Assembly: GCF_019279795.1 (NCBI RefSeq)
Contig: NC_056733.1
Span: 1,420,817,847-1,420,881,846, forward strand
DNA length: 64,000 bases
Source: Protopterus annectens
Taxonomy: Eukaryota; Chordata; Ceratodontiformes; Protopteridae
Direction of reading: 5' to 3'
Under the pieces are notes generated by a model. It was not told the DNA's origin. It did not search any database and worked only from the letters and a program-made list of their open reading frames with translations. Each line of letters begins with the position of its first letter. Position 1 is the stretch's first letter. The position numbers and the translations under genes were made by a program. This document shows positions 1-10,285 of the stretch, one piece after another.

Positions 1-1150
1 TGTCAAATTGCATAGAGAACAAATAAAACAACTAAATTCTACCCCTTGGTACATGTAATTCTCAGATTGGGCACCAGCGTGTAGTTTACGAGACATTTCC
101 CTGCGAGCTAAATCACCAAAACCGAAAGGCTACTGCAGCATTTTGCCGTAGAGCAGTACAGCGGAAAAGCACAGCCGCTGCAGCTGTGCAGTATGAAAAG
201 AAATATTTTTAGTCACAGCGATCCCTAAAGACAGCTACCTGGCTGTATTCTAACAGAGGCAGCCTCGCTAGATGTGTTACACGTTCTTTATTTTCATTCA
301 AGGAATTTTGCATCCTTCATTCAGGCTGCAGTATAAGGATAGGACCTCTGCAGCCTAAGTACCACCTATGGTCTCCCCTGAAAAGAGACCACTAGTCTAG
401 TGGAGCTAACCTCATTAACAATGGATAAATAAATGAATAAAATAAATTTACAGTCTGAACATAATTAATTATTGCTAAATACCTTTGTGAAACAGTATAT
501 TAGACTTCACTTCCAGATTGCTTTGTAATTTGGGGGCCATAGTTGTGAAGGGTGTGTTTCCTATTCTGATGGATGCGAAATAAACTATTTCCTGAGAGTT
601 TATACCTAGTAAATTTTTTCTGTAACAGATACAAAAGCTGCAGGTACTTGCGTCTGTGGTAGATTTGCAAGTGATTTGTGCTAAGGAGCTTTTACTCTGC
701 CCAAAACTGGGTATGAAGAGGTGTATTATGGGAAGGAATGGGTGGCAGACTGGAACAGTTTTTTATTTGAGGAAATACCTGACGTCAGAGGCACCAACTG
801 TTCATCTAAGTAGTACATCAGAACTACTCCAGAAGTGCTAATCCAAACCAGAGCCAGAAGCAAAACTAAACATTAATAATATTTAAAAAGCAAAAACCTA
901 GAAGTAATAGAGCTTCTCTCCCTGGGCCTCTACTGAAAATGGACATGTATCCAGCTAGTCTAGCCCAGCCAACAAATGTAAAATAAATAAAAATAAAATC
1001 TTAAAATAAAGCACTACCACAGTAGCCTGGCCACCAAAAAGTGTGTACAAGTGAAATGTACATTTGTCCTGGCCCAGTACTTAAAGTAACTATTACTTCA
1101 AAATTGTATAAATTATATTATTTTGTGGCTCTCCTACTACAGTATTCTAT
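1..1150. other. AT-rich flank, no gene seen
   Basis: AT-rich sequence with short open frames only. I see no domain, RNA gene or repeat that I recognise. The 61-codon frame near 656-841 has no family resemblance. Confidence 0.6.
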
Positions 1151-1154
1151 TGAC

Positions 1155-2870
1155 TGATTCCACCCTCACTAAATGGTTCTACCCTTGTTTCCACGATCCG
1201 CACCTATTGCCCCTGTGCAAGTGGGACACCGTTGGAAGCCCAGGATGAATTTATGGTTGCCCATCCAATCGTCCAGATTGCATTAGAAGAGGGCCAATGC
1301 AGTGCTCTGTTTGACATGAAGTGGGGAGTTTGTTCCAAAGGTGTGGTAACTTCTGGGAGAAAAATCTGTCCCTCCAGCGTGTTCTATAAATGTCACATAA
1401 CCAGGTTAAGGTCTTTAGAGCACGTAACCTGTGTATCGTCTGACTTGTGGAGATGCAGCATTTCCAGTAAAGCAAGGTCAGAGATTGCTTTGTATGCAAG
1501 GCAGTGATCGCCTCTGAGTAGTCTGTATGAAACAGAATAAAGTGATAGTGATTTCAGACGATCCACATAGGACAGATGCTGAAGACCTTGAATTTTGCTT
1601 GTGAGGAACCTTTGCGGTCTCTCCAATTGCTGCAGGTGCTTGGAAAGGTACAAGGGGTGTTGTAATCTGTTATTGGCCTGATGAAGGAAGAGTGCTAGGA
1701 GGTTATAACTTTTTCTCTTGAGGCAATTCCCTTACTTGTGAGATGAGCCGCCTTTCTTACCACCATGGAGACATGGTGGTCAAAGGTAAGGTTGCTTTCA
1801 ACCTGTGTGCCCAGGTCTGTCACCACTGAGTGTGTACTTAAGGTGTTGCTATTGATGTGGTAGTTAGCAGGAACATCGCCCTTACCAAAAGGGATGATGA
1901 TACATTTCTTTTGCATTGAATTTAAGGCCATCACTTTGGCACCAGTCATTTGTTTGTGTAAGACCCCTCTTGTAGAATGTTGACATCATTTGGAGATTCT
2001 GTCACTGCTCCCAGTTTGCAGTTATCCGCAAACGGTGCCAGCCACATATCTTTACTTTTTGCTTGTACTTCGGAGAAATAGAGTCCAAACAGTAGAGGTT
2101 CCAGGACTTCTCCCTGTGGAACATCACTGGTTATAGGTCTGCTGTTAGAGGTGGATTCTCCTGTTTTGACAATATGGGTTCTATCAGTGGGCCAGTTAGT
2201 GACTCTCTAACAATATAAGAGTTGATACCTAGCTGGGTGAGTTTGTCAATGATGTCTGAGTGGGGGATAGTGTCAAATGCCTTGGCTAAGTCTAGGTAGG
2301 CTGTATGCACAGATTTCCCCTTGTCCAGGGCCTTGGCAACTGTTGAGGTCCACCAGGTTTAACCGGCATACTCTCCCTTTGACAAATCCAAACTGAATAG
2401 GGTCAAGTGTTTGGAGATTACCTATGCCTTTGCTGGTGGGGTCCATCGTGATTCGCTCCATGCACTTGCAGATAAAGCTAGTCAGGCTAATAGGTCTGTT
2501 AGTTCCCGGTGTCAGTGGAAATACCACCTTTGTGCAAGGGAATAACTGGCTATTTTCCATTCAGCTTGGACGAAGGCAGTGCTTAGACTATGATTAAAGA
2601 GAGTACCCAATGGTATTGCTAATTCTTGTTGGAGCCCATGTAGGACGCAGCCTGGGATGTTATCAGGTTCCATAGATGCTGTGTTTTTAGCCTTGGAGAG
2701 TGCGCTGTATGTTACTGTCTGATGCAATTCAGTCATTACCCTGTAACTTGCAATGCTGGCCACCATTGATACAGTAGAAAAGTGCCGCTGGAACAGATGT
2801 TTACTGTTAGATCTGTGTTTGTGTGGGTAACTTTTGTGCCTATGTGTATGTCCTGTAGTAACCATGTAAG
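1155..2870 (-). mobile_element. 5'-truncated CR1/L2-like LINE
   Basis: The minus strand reads as the last part of a non-LTR retrotransposon ORF2: a linker before the RT, the RT domain, and the C-terminal region. The endonuclease domain is absent, so the copy is 5'-truncated, as is usual for LINEs. The 3' side near 1155-1250 is probably 3' UTR. It lies outside the DIRS stack and is not interrupted by it. CR1, L2 and Rex1 share these motifs, so the clade is not settled. Confidence 0.8.
1251..2865 (-). pseudogene. LINE ORF2 reverse transcriptase fragment
   Basis: Read 2865 to 1251 in pieces joined by frameshifts. The segment before the RT reads PDNIPGCVLHGLQQELA. The next part has RPISLTSFICKCMERI and QFGFVKGR, which are fingers/palm motifs of CR1-like RTs. 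Around 2100-2140 the motif corresponding to PQGSVLGPLLF reads PQGEVLEPLLF. Near 2030 the catalytic FADD box reads FADN, so the second aspartate is lost. The C-terminal part (1653 to 1251) has LSYVDRLKSLSLYS and FFSQKLPHLWNKLP, typical of CR1/L2 tails. At least three frameshifts and the mutated catalytic box make it non-functional. Confidence 0.82.
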
Positions 2871-2963
2871 AGATGTATTAAGCTTGCCAAGAATAACTCA
2901 GTATTGCATCCAAGTGCTTCTTTTCCACAAAGTACAATGAATAACTTTTGTTTTTCATTTTAG

Positions 2964-3125
2964 GTAGTTTTGCCTGACTGGGTAGCTGATCCATTCAAAA
3001 GCAGTCATGAAATGTCTTGTGTCCTTAGAGAAGGAGAGCCAGAGACTTGCCTTTCTTCTGGAAGATTCCCTATCTAGGGAGGCTAGACATTGGAAGGCTC
3101 CAGTTTTCAGGGTATCTTCCAGTCA
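2964..3125 (+). other. exon-like segment (weak)
   Basis: A pyrimidine-rich stretch ending in TAG (2951-2963) precedes a block that ends CAG followed by GTATG at 3126, which looks like acceptor and donor sites. One frame is open for 37 codons from 2964 before a stop and begins VVLPDWVADPF. I recognise no protein family. It lies between the LINE and D0, and chance is a real alternative. Confidence 0.15.
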
Positions 3126-3267
3126 GGTATGCTCTGAAACGTTTATTCTAGTGTTCACTTTCAAGGATCTTTTGCATGACATAGAGTGACAGTTGCTCAA
3201 GTCTTATGTTCTCGCTCTTACCTAAAACGTGCTTTCCACTTGATTTATGACAGTATTGCAACAGTGT

Positions 3268-3448
3268 ATGTTCATATTGGTAACTGCTGGCCTTAGCCAT
3301 ATGGGTTGTATCCTGTCAAGGATATTGCAGCCACCCAGCTTCCAAAGCTTTAGGGTACCTTCCACGTACCCAAGTCATCAGGCAGTTTGAGCTGAGTTGA
3401 CTAAAAGACAGCTTGGGCACAAAGCCCTTCAGAGCTTTACTGCTGCCA
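3268..3448 (+). repeat. D0 left ITR
   Basis: Starts ATGTTCATATTGG, matching the ATGTTC start of all the A/B/C copies. It continues with a CTGCTG, CCTTAGCCATATGGG and GGATAT series that is found in reverse at 28320-28430. Divergence between the two arms is clearly larger than in the young copies, which supports great age. Confidence 0.75.
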
Positions 3449-4040
3449 AAGAGTAAGCTCCTCTGAGGCTTTTGATAATTTGACTGTCAGCTTGTGCGTT
3501 CCTTAGCTGGGCAGATAAGTTCCCTTGGAGGGGTGGGACTTCCATTTTCTTTTTTTTCCTGATGTTTTATTACTTTCCTCTTCGGGGGAGTTATTGTAAA
3601 GTTGAGTGGTGTGCTTTAACAGTGTCTTGAGACTGTAACATACTTTTGAAATGGAGCACTTGTTTCTGTCCGTTTAAAAGTAGTGTTATTTAACTGATAG
3701 ACTATGTTCTGTGGAGAAATTGTATTTATTTTAAGATTGTGGTGCTGCCATAGTGTTTGAAAGTGCATTCTACTGTGTTTGTTTTATTTTATTTTATTTA
3801 TTTTGTTTTGTTTTGCTTTATAAAAAGTAACTTGTGCACTGATAGTTTAACAGGCTCTGTTGCTTATTTTCCCCAGGATAGAAGCAACATTTTCGGCTTT
3901 ACTATGTAACAGATTGTCACTCCCAAGGTTGGCCTCTCTTACAGCTGCAAAATGAAAAAGTTGAATAAACAGCCTTTGCCACCACGGCAGGCTAGCAATT
4001 TGCCTCTCTTGCAGGCAGGTGACTGTGCTATGGCCATTTG
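3449..4040 (+). other. D0 leader and decayed start of gag
   Basis: Sits where the young copies have their leader and gag zinc finger. The GGGCAGATAAGTTCCCTTGGAG block resembles the leader GCTAAGTACCCCATTGGGG. No open frame survives. It contains an A/T-rich TTTTA/TTTTG simple repeat at 3781-3815. E1 interrupts it at 4040/4041. Confidence 0.4.
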
Positions 4041-4212
4041 ATGTTCTTCATTCCACATTGCTGCAGTCCTAACTATTGGGTAGTCCGCTGTCCAGTCGGC
4101 CCGAATACCAAAGTATATGGCTGACGTCGGTCAGGGCGCATTAGACTGACGTCAGTACGTCAGGGTACTAATGCGCATGACCGACGTTATATCCTCAGTC
4201 TTTTTTGCCGCA
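4041..4212 (+). repeat. E1 left ITR
   Basis: Begins ATGTTCTTCATTCC and runs through TGCTGCAGTCC and TATATGGCTGACGTC to CCTCAGTCTTTTTTGCCG. The reverse complement is found at 9318-9465, with a different outermost end, as is normal for DIRS. The left and right outer tips are both re-used in the ICR at 9054-9155. Confidence 0.9.
4124..4187 (+). promoter_or_regulatory. Palindrome with TGACGTCA core in family A ITR
   Basis: Outer arms ACGTCGGTCA (4124-4133) and TGACCGACGT (4178-4187) are exact reverse complements, as are GCGCATTAG (4136-4144) and CTAATGCGC (4168-4176). Between them lies the octamer TGACGTCA (4147-4154), which is a CRE/ATF-type site in vertebrates. The same structure occurs at 9331-9394, 41377-41439 and in the E12 ITRs. 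Family A copies have no clear TATA box here, so this may be promoter, hairpin, or both. Function is inferred. Confidence 0.55.
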
Positions 4213-4350
4213 TGGTCCGATGCAGAAGCAATTTTGCGAGTGCAGGTTGGCGTTCTGAAAGTTTCTGAAGTCAGAGTTTCAGACCGAATCAAAGTTGGCT
4301 AAGTACCCGTTGGGAATATTTTGGTTTTTCTTGCCTCAGTATTTAACCGG

Positions 4351-6034
4351 ATGTCAGAAAAAGTGAATAACTGTATTTCTTGTGGGAAACAGATACCTCA
4401 TAGGGATTACCATACTTTGTGTATACCTTGTTTAGGGCCTGAGCACGACGTTGTTGGATGCCGCTCTTGTGCTAGATTTAACAAACGCACTATTAAGAGA
4501 AGGTTAGACTGTGCCAGGTTAGTTTTTGGGAAGCGTTGTAATTATAAAATGCCGCCGGATGCTCCGCGCCGCTTCGCCAAAAGCGCAAGGACAAAGCAGC
4601 AAAGCCTAGAGTGGAAGAACCGACAGTCCCTGACGTCGGTTCTTTAGAAGGCTCAGTGGAGCCGGAGGTTCTGCCAGGTGTTTCTTTGGAGTCTCAGGGA
4701 GAGACTTTACTGTTACAGGATGTATCCTCTCAGGAAGTAGGCCAGGCTGAGGGGCTTCTCAGGTGGCTGTTCTTCCCTCTCTTCCTAAGGTGGTTAGAGC
4801 CTCCCTTCTGTTTCCAAGGCTTCTTTAAGAGGCAGGCCAAGTTTAGCTTCAGTGGGGTTTCTCCTAGTGCTTCAGGGTCTTTGCCTAAGAAACATATGCT
4901 TAAAATGGCAGAGGATTTGATTACTATGATTAGAGGTTCTATGCCCCTCCTGATAAGAGGCCTAGGGTGGAACCTGAGTTTGAGAGTTTTGAGCAATGTT
5001 CGGAGGCTTCTGAGTCTTCGGCTGAAGACTTGCAGGAGTATCCTCCTTATTCTGATTCTGATGTGGATGATTCTACTCCTTCAGCTTCTCCTCCTGAGGA
5101 TTTTTCATTTTCAGAGACTCTGCATTCCATGAGGGAGCATTTTAAATGGGAAGGTCAAGATTTCTCTGATTCCAGGAAGAGGCTTAGGGAATTCTTGTCT
5201 TACCCCAGCATAGGCCTTTAGCTATACCTCCTGTTCTGAATGTGGTGGAAGATGTTTTTGCAGAGGCTTCCCTGAATCCTGATTCTTTGCCTCCTGCCCC
5301 AGTCAAACCGGATAGGTACTATAGGGTGCCTGAAGCTCATAAGTATCTTTTTAAGAGTCCCAGGGCAGACCCGGAAACTGTCTCTCAGGGGCCTAAAGGT
5401 GTGAAGGCCTCGGTTGTTAAAAATCCTGTTCCTCCTGATAAAGAGGCAAGGGCTTTGGATAGATGGGGAAAGAAAGTGTATACTTCTTCCACTTTAGCCA
5501 TGAGGGCGTTGAATTGTCAGTTTCACATGTTAAAATATCAGAATTACCTCCTTTCACAATTGAAATCTAAGGTGGATGCTCTGGCAGAAGGTATTGAGTG
5601 TAAAGAGTTGCAGGATTTAGTTCATGTGTCTGAACAGGTGGGTAAACATTCCTTGCAGTGTGGTTTTGATGCTGTGCAGGCCTCCTCGAGGGTGGCTGCC
5701 ACTGGTTCTGTTCTTCGTAGGCATGCCTGGTTGAGAGATCAGAATTTAGCTGAGCATGTTAAAACAAGGATTTTGGATGCTCCTTTGCAGTCTGATGTGT
5801 TGTTTGGTTCGCCTGTGGAAGCAGTTTTAAAGAAAATGGAGGACAAGGCTAAGTCTATGCAAACTGTTAAGGATTTTTGCAGGTGCAGCCTCCAAGTTTA
5901 GTAGAAATTGGCCTACTAAGGGATGGACTTATCCTGCTTATGATTCCCAGTCTAGGGGTAGGTCTAGACGTGGTAGGGGCAGAGCTCAAGGTTCTTTTAG
6001 GCCTAGGACAGGAGTTCCCCTGCTCAGACTTCTG
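4351..6034 (+). pseudogene. E1 gag-like ORF1, frameshifted
   Basis: The start at 4351 follows the conserved leader and begins MSEKVNNCISCGKQIP. The N-terminal zinc finger has a C-x2-C pair, then H, C-x2-C, H and C-x2-C, typical of DIRS gag-like proteins that package the RNA. Later blocks are KKHMLKMAEDLITMIRGS (about 4890), an acidic Ser/Asp stretch ending SPPEDFSFSETLHSMREH (5090-5140), YRVPEAHKYLFKSP (about 5325), ALNCQFHMLKYQ (about 5508) and LKKMEDKAKSMQTVKDF (about 5830). The frame breaks near 4590, 4950, 5205 and 5875, the last in a T run that is one base shorter than in E12. Confidence 0.85.
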
Positions 6035-7981
6035 GTGAGGGCAGGGGTCAGTCCTTTCGTAAGCAGACCCAATGACCTGCCTTTTCAGCTGCCAGCACAT
6101 TTTCGCCTGGCAGCACCTTTGGGAGGAAGGCTGTCTCTTTTCAAAGAAAATTGGGATTTAATTACCCAAGACAGATGGGTTCTGGATATCATTTACCACG
6201 GTTACAGGTTTTATTTCCATACCTTGCCTCCTTTCAAAGGCATGCCAGACATTCCTCCTCTACAAAGAAAAGAGGCTCACAAGCAAATTTCTCTGTTGCT
6301 CCAAATAGGGGCCATTCAGCCAGTTCCTGTGCCAGAAAGGGGCCTAGGATTTTATTCTCGCCTGTTCCTAGTACCGAAGAAGGGGCACACTTGGAGACCA
6401 ATTTTGGATTTATCTATCCTCAACACTTATCTGGACATTCCCAAGTTCAAAATGTTGACGTTACAACAGCTTTTACCTCTGCTGGGCAAAGATCACTGGA
6501 TGGTAACTTTAGATCTCAAGGAAGCTTACCTTCATGTGCCTATAAGACTAAGTTGCAGGAAGTATCTGCGTTTTCGAGCTGGAAATTCTCATTATCAGTT
6601 CTCTGCATTGCCCTTTGGCTTATCCACTGCGCCCAGAGTATTCACAAAGGTTCTGGCTCCAGTGATAGCTTACTTCAGGCTAAAAGGAATTCAAATCTAT
6701 CCTTACTTGGACGACTGCCTGATTCTAGCTCAAGAAAAGGAAGACCTTCTACAGCATTTGGATTATGTCATAGCAGTGCTAAGATGCCTAGGGTATTCTG
6801 TGAACGAAATAAAGTCCAGTCTAGTACCCTCTCAAGACATGTGCTTTTTGGGTGTGAGACTGAATACAGCAGCCCAGATGGCCTTTTTAACCCCGGACAA
6901 ACAAAAGAATCTTTCCAGTTACTCCCATCAACTATCTCTTCAGTCCGGGCTGACTGCAAGGACAGTCCTTCAAGCCTTAGGGTTCATGGCATCTTGTATT
7001 CTGGTGCTTCCCAATGCCAAACTGCATATGAGGAAGCTGCAATGGTATCTCAAAATGTATGGACACAGCACTGCCAGGATTTGGACACTGTCATTCAAAT
7101 AATACCTTGCATTCAAAAGGAATTTTTGTGGTGGGCTCAGGAATGTCACCTAAACAAGGGACTCTCTGTGACCCGGCCAGAGGCGAGTCAGATTCTAACG
7201 ACAGATGCCTCCGACATTGCTTGGGGAGCTCATCTAAATGGAAAGTGGATACAAGACAAGTGGCCTGCCAGACTACAGCATCTACATATCAACATGAAAG
7301 AGATGTTAGCAGTCCAGTTTGCATTAATGGCTTTCAAGGAGTTACTTCTTCCAGGGCAGGTGTTGATTCTAACAGACAACACAACTGTCATGTGGTACAT
7401 CAACAAACAAGGGGAACACATTCTTACCCATTGTGCAGGCAAGCAATGATTTTATGGGAGACTGCGCTGAGCTTGCAACTAACTCTTCAGGCAAGGTTTC
7501 TGCCGGAGCACAGAACTCCTTAGCAGATGTGTTAAGCAGACAAATCATGGATCCCCACGAGTGGAAACTGGATCTTCATGTATTTCAAAAATTGACAGTG
7601 TCATGGGGAACTCCAGACATAGAACTGTTCGCTTCTCCACTGAACCACCAGCTGCCAAAGTTTTGCACAAAGAGGTTTCATCACACAGCTTGGAAAGTGG
7701 ATGCTCTTTCTTTCAGTTGGAAAAATCTTCATGTGTATGCTTTTCCACCTCTGCCTCTTCTCCCAAAGGTGCTTCTAAAGGTCAGACAAGACAAGCCAAG
7801 GATGATTTTAATAGCTCCAGATTGGCCTCGGCAGCACTGGTGCCCATTACTGAGGAGTCTGGTAAGGAAGCCTCCATGGCCTTTACCTTTGATTCCACAC
7901 CTGTTGTCTCAGAGGGACGGTCACCTGCTCAATGTCAAGCTTCACTCTCTTCATCTGACAGCCTGGCATATTCTGTTTTGA
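6035..7981 (+). pseudogene. E1 reverse transcriptase / RNase H
   Basis: The RT part (6035-7050) is open and has all catalytic blocks: ILDLSILNTYLDIPKFKML, VTLDLKEAYLHVPI with the first Asp, SALPFGLSTAPRVFTK, and YLDDCLI with the paired Asp. A missing A in an A run near 7050 shifts the frame. RNase H follows with TTDASDIAWGAH, LHINMKEMLAVQ and LTDNTTVMWYINKQG. A G run at 7412-7415 is one base too short for the expected QGGTHSYPLCRQ, and a further shift lies near 7505. The tail reads DPHEWKLD, DLFASP-like and LIAPDWPRQHW. The enzyme would copy element RNA and remove the RNA strand; this copy is broken. Confidence 0.88.
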
Positions 7982-9019
7982 AACACAGCAGGTCTCAACT
8001 TCCTCAACAAGTTTTAAATGTGATTATGGAAGCCAGAAGACCTAGTACAAGGAAAGTGTACGCAGAAAAATGGAAGAGATTTTTATTTTGGAGTGCAGCA
8101 AAGAATTTGGAGATTTCTGAGCCTAATTTGAGTGTGGCTCTTCAATATCTTACTGAGTTATTGGACAAAGGTTTGTCTTTCTCTTCCATTAAGATTCATG
8201 CTGCAGCAATTTCAGCTCACTATGATTGTGACCCACCATTGTTTTCGCATCCTTTGTTCAAGCAATTTCTTAGAGGGGCAAAGAATATAAGACCCCCATA
8301 GAGCTCCTACTCCTGCTTGGGATCTCAATTTTGTGTTGGAGAAACTTACTCTACAACCTTTTGAGCCTGCGGCTACTGCTGAATTGAAATATTTGTCATG
8401 GAAGACTGCTTTTTTGTTGGCCATTACTTCTGCAAGAAGGGTTTCTGAATTGCAGGCCCTTATGGCGGTAGAGCCTTTTTTGATTTTCCATAAGGATAGG
8501 GTATCATTACGTACTAATCCTTCTTTTATGCCTAAGGTGGTTTCTAGTGTGGCTTTAAACCAAACTATTCATTTGCCTACTTTTTATGCAGATCCTCAAA
8601 ATAAAGGGGAAAAGATTTTGCACACTTTAGATGTACACAGGCAATTGCGTTATTATTTGAGCAGGACCAAGGATTTTAGGCAGTCTCAGCAGTTGTTTGT
8701 TTCTTTTGCTTTGGGTTCGCAGGGCAAGCCTGTGTCAAAACAAACTATTTCTAGGTGGATTGGGTTTTGCATTGCATTTTGTTATTCCCATCATGGCAAG
8801 GAGATTCCAGCTGGGATTAGGCCTCATTCCACTAGGGCTACTGCCACTTCAACAGCATTTCTAAGGGGGGTGGCAACTAAGGATATTTTGGAGGCAGCTA
8901 CTTGGAGTTCAGTGCATACTTTCTCTAAGCATTATCACCTTCCTCTCTACTCTAAGTCTAGGGCTGGTTTTGCCACAGCTATTTTGCAAGGCATGTTGTC
9001 AGTTCCTGCTTCCTTATGA
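7561..9019 (+). pseudogene. E1 tyrosine recombinase, one frameshift
   Basis: The open frame 7561-8301 overlaps the RNase H tail, and the recombinase proper starts near 8000 with QQVLNVIMEARRPSTRKVY (core-binding part). A 2-base loss near 8298, compared with E12, splits it from 8333-9019. The catalytic half shows SARRVSELQAL with the first Arg, HSTRATATSTAF with His and Arg, ATWSSVHTF with Trp, and KHYHL with the presumed nucleophile Tyr at 8932-8934. In DIRS elements this enzyme replaces the DDE integrase of LTR elements and joins the circular DNA to the target. Confidence 0.88.
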
Positions 9020-9053
9020 TTTGCCAGCCTCCCTTATCTCTGCTTTGGGATTC

Positions 9054-9155
9054 TACCCAATAGTTAGGACTGCAGCAATGTGGAATGAAGAACATAGTAC
9101 AGTTTTGTACCTACCATAAATGTAGATGTTCGAGGATCCACATTGCTGCAGTCCA
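9054..9155 (+). repeat. E1 internal complementary region (ICR)
   Basis: 9054-9095 is the reverse complement of the E1 left tip, and 9096-9155 is the reverse complement of the right tip. They meet at CAT|AGTACAG, so read on the other strand this is the exact right-end/left-end junction of a circle. This is the template feature used to complete DIRS termini. Confidence 0.9.
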
Positions 9156-9317
9156 ATTACCCTCCCTCCTTCCCTCTGTGTTTAGGGGTGGTTGTGTAGG
9201 TGAGGTTATATTCTGGTAATTTTGTATATATTGTACATATTTTTGGTGCAGGTATGTTTGGAGTTTTTGGTTTTGGCCTTATCTTTTCAGGGTCTTCTGA
9301 CATCTGGGGCAAGAAAA

Positions 9318-9507
9318 GACTGAGGATATGACGTCGGTCATGCGCATTAGTACCCTGACGTACTGACGCCAGTCTAATGCGCCCTGACCGACGTCAGCCA
9401 TATACTTTGGTATTCGGGCCGACTGGACAGCGGACTACCCAATAGTTAGGACTGCAGCAATGTGGATCCTCGAACATCTACATTTATGGTAGGTACAAAA
9501 CTGTACT
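9318..9507 (-). repeat. E1 right ITR
   Basis: Reverse complement of the left ITR from AAGAAAAGACTGAGGATATG to AGTTAGGACTGCAGCAATGTGG, followed by a right-specific tip ACATCTACATTTATGG to CTGTACT. That tip also occurs in E2, E6, E7 and E12. Confidence 0.9.
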
Positions 9508-9963
9508 TTGTACCTCAAGCCACACTCGTCTTTTACCTTAGATCCCTCTGGTGTAGCACCTACAGCCACTATAGACTGGGGGTTAGCAATGTCTTCTGTG
9601 GCTGTTGAAGTCCCCTCAGTGGGCAAAGGAGAGCCGCTGTTGTCGGGGAAGAGAAAACGGGGAAAGTTTTCTGTTGTCAGAATGCTGTTGTGCCCATCCA
9701 TGGGGAAGCAGTGTCTGTCATTAGTAATACAGTTGGCCCCATTTTTCTTGTCAAAAACATTTTTTTTTGAAAACCAAGCCTTTGTCTACTCCTCCTCAAA
9801 TTTATTTGGGTAGTAGTAGTTTACTGGGACTGGCTCCATGTTTGATTTAGGCTATTTATCCTTCTTGTAGAGTAGTTTCTTGTAAAACAAAGGGGGATGT
9901 TCCTTTCCTGAAGATATTAAAGATTCTGAATCTAAACTGGAAGATACAGGGATGGATTCAAGG
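9508..9963 (+). pseudogene. D0 gag remnant, part 1
   Basis: Lies between E1 and E2. A short frame (9595-9700) reads SSVAVEVPSVGKGEPLLSGK and resembles the low-complexity middle of gag. The end (9916-9960) reads DIKDSESKLEDTGMDS, matching the acidic Ser/Asp region of gag. That region resumes after E2 at 15510, which supports one gag split by E2. Confidence 0.5.
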
Positions 9964-10150
9964 ATGTTCATAGTGTTTCACTGTTGCAGTCATTACACTT
10001 GGGTTATCCTGCTGGCAGGCTACCCGCAGTCTGCCTGAATTCCAAAGTCTAGGTCCGGCGTCAGTTGCTGTCGCCTCTTCCCTGACGTCAGTGCGCCAGG
10101 GGTATAAAAGATGCAGCCGATGCCATTTTCTTCAGTCTTTCTTGCCGCGC
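9964..10150 (+). repeat. E2 left ITR
   Basis: Starts ATGTTCATAGTGTTTCACTG and ends near CAGTCTTTCTTGCCG. The reverse complement lies at 15287-15440. It includes a TGACGTCAGTGCGCCAGG block just before the TATA box. Confidence 0.9.
10103..10110 (+). promoter_or_regulatory. TATA box inside E2 left ITR
   Basis: TATAAAAG sits about 30 bases before the conserved CTTCAGTCTTTCTTGCC block. The same arrangement is seen in E3 (17220), E5 (33258), E6 (34928), E8 (near 47230), E9 (near 47697), E11 (near 55115) and E13 (62649). Position and conservation suggest the element's RNA polymerase II core promoter. The transcription start is inferred. Confidence 0.65.
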
Positions 10151-10285
10151 GGTGCCCGAAGCAAAAGGAGTTCGCAAGTGCCAGTCGGCCGACTCCTGAG
10201 ATTTTCAAAAACGAATTTCAGATCCGAAGTCTTCATTAAAGCTAAGTACCCCATTGGGGAAACTTTTTTTCCTTGCTTCAGACCG

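Larger units (their letters stand above)
4041..9507 (+). mobile_element. E1: full-length DIRS, family A
   Basis: A 5467-bp copy from ATGTTC to CTGTACT, inserted in D0. Order: left ITR, gag, RT/RNase H, YR, ICR, right ITR. It is closely similar along its length to E7 and E12. The left flank ends TTTG and the right flank starts TTGTACC, with no target-site duplication. All three ORFs carry frameshifts, so this copy is not autonomous as it reads. Confidence 0.95.

Noticed and set aside
6151..7050. Long open frame overlapping E1 RT
   Set aside because: Serine-rich shadow of the RT frame. Similar shadows occur at the same place in E7, E12, E2 and E9. Only the part after 7050 carries RNase H motifs.
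4041..9507. LTR retrotransposon or endogenous retrovirus
   Set aside because: Terminal repeats are inverted, not direct; there is an internal complementary region; the integrase-type enzyme is a tyrosine recombinase; no protease or DDE integrase motif is seen; and insertions lack target-site duplications.
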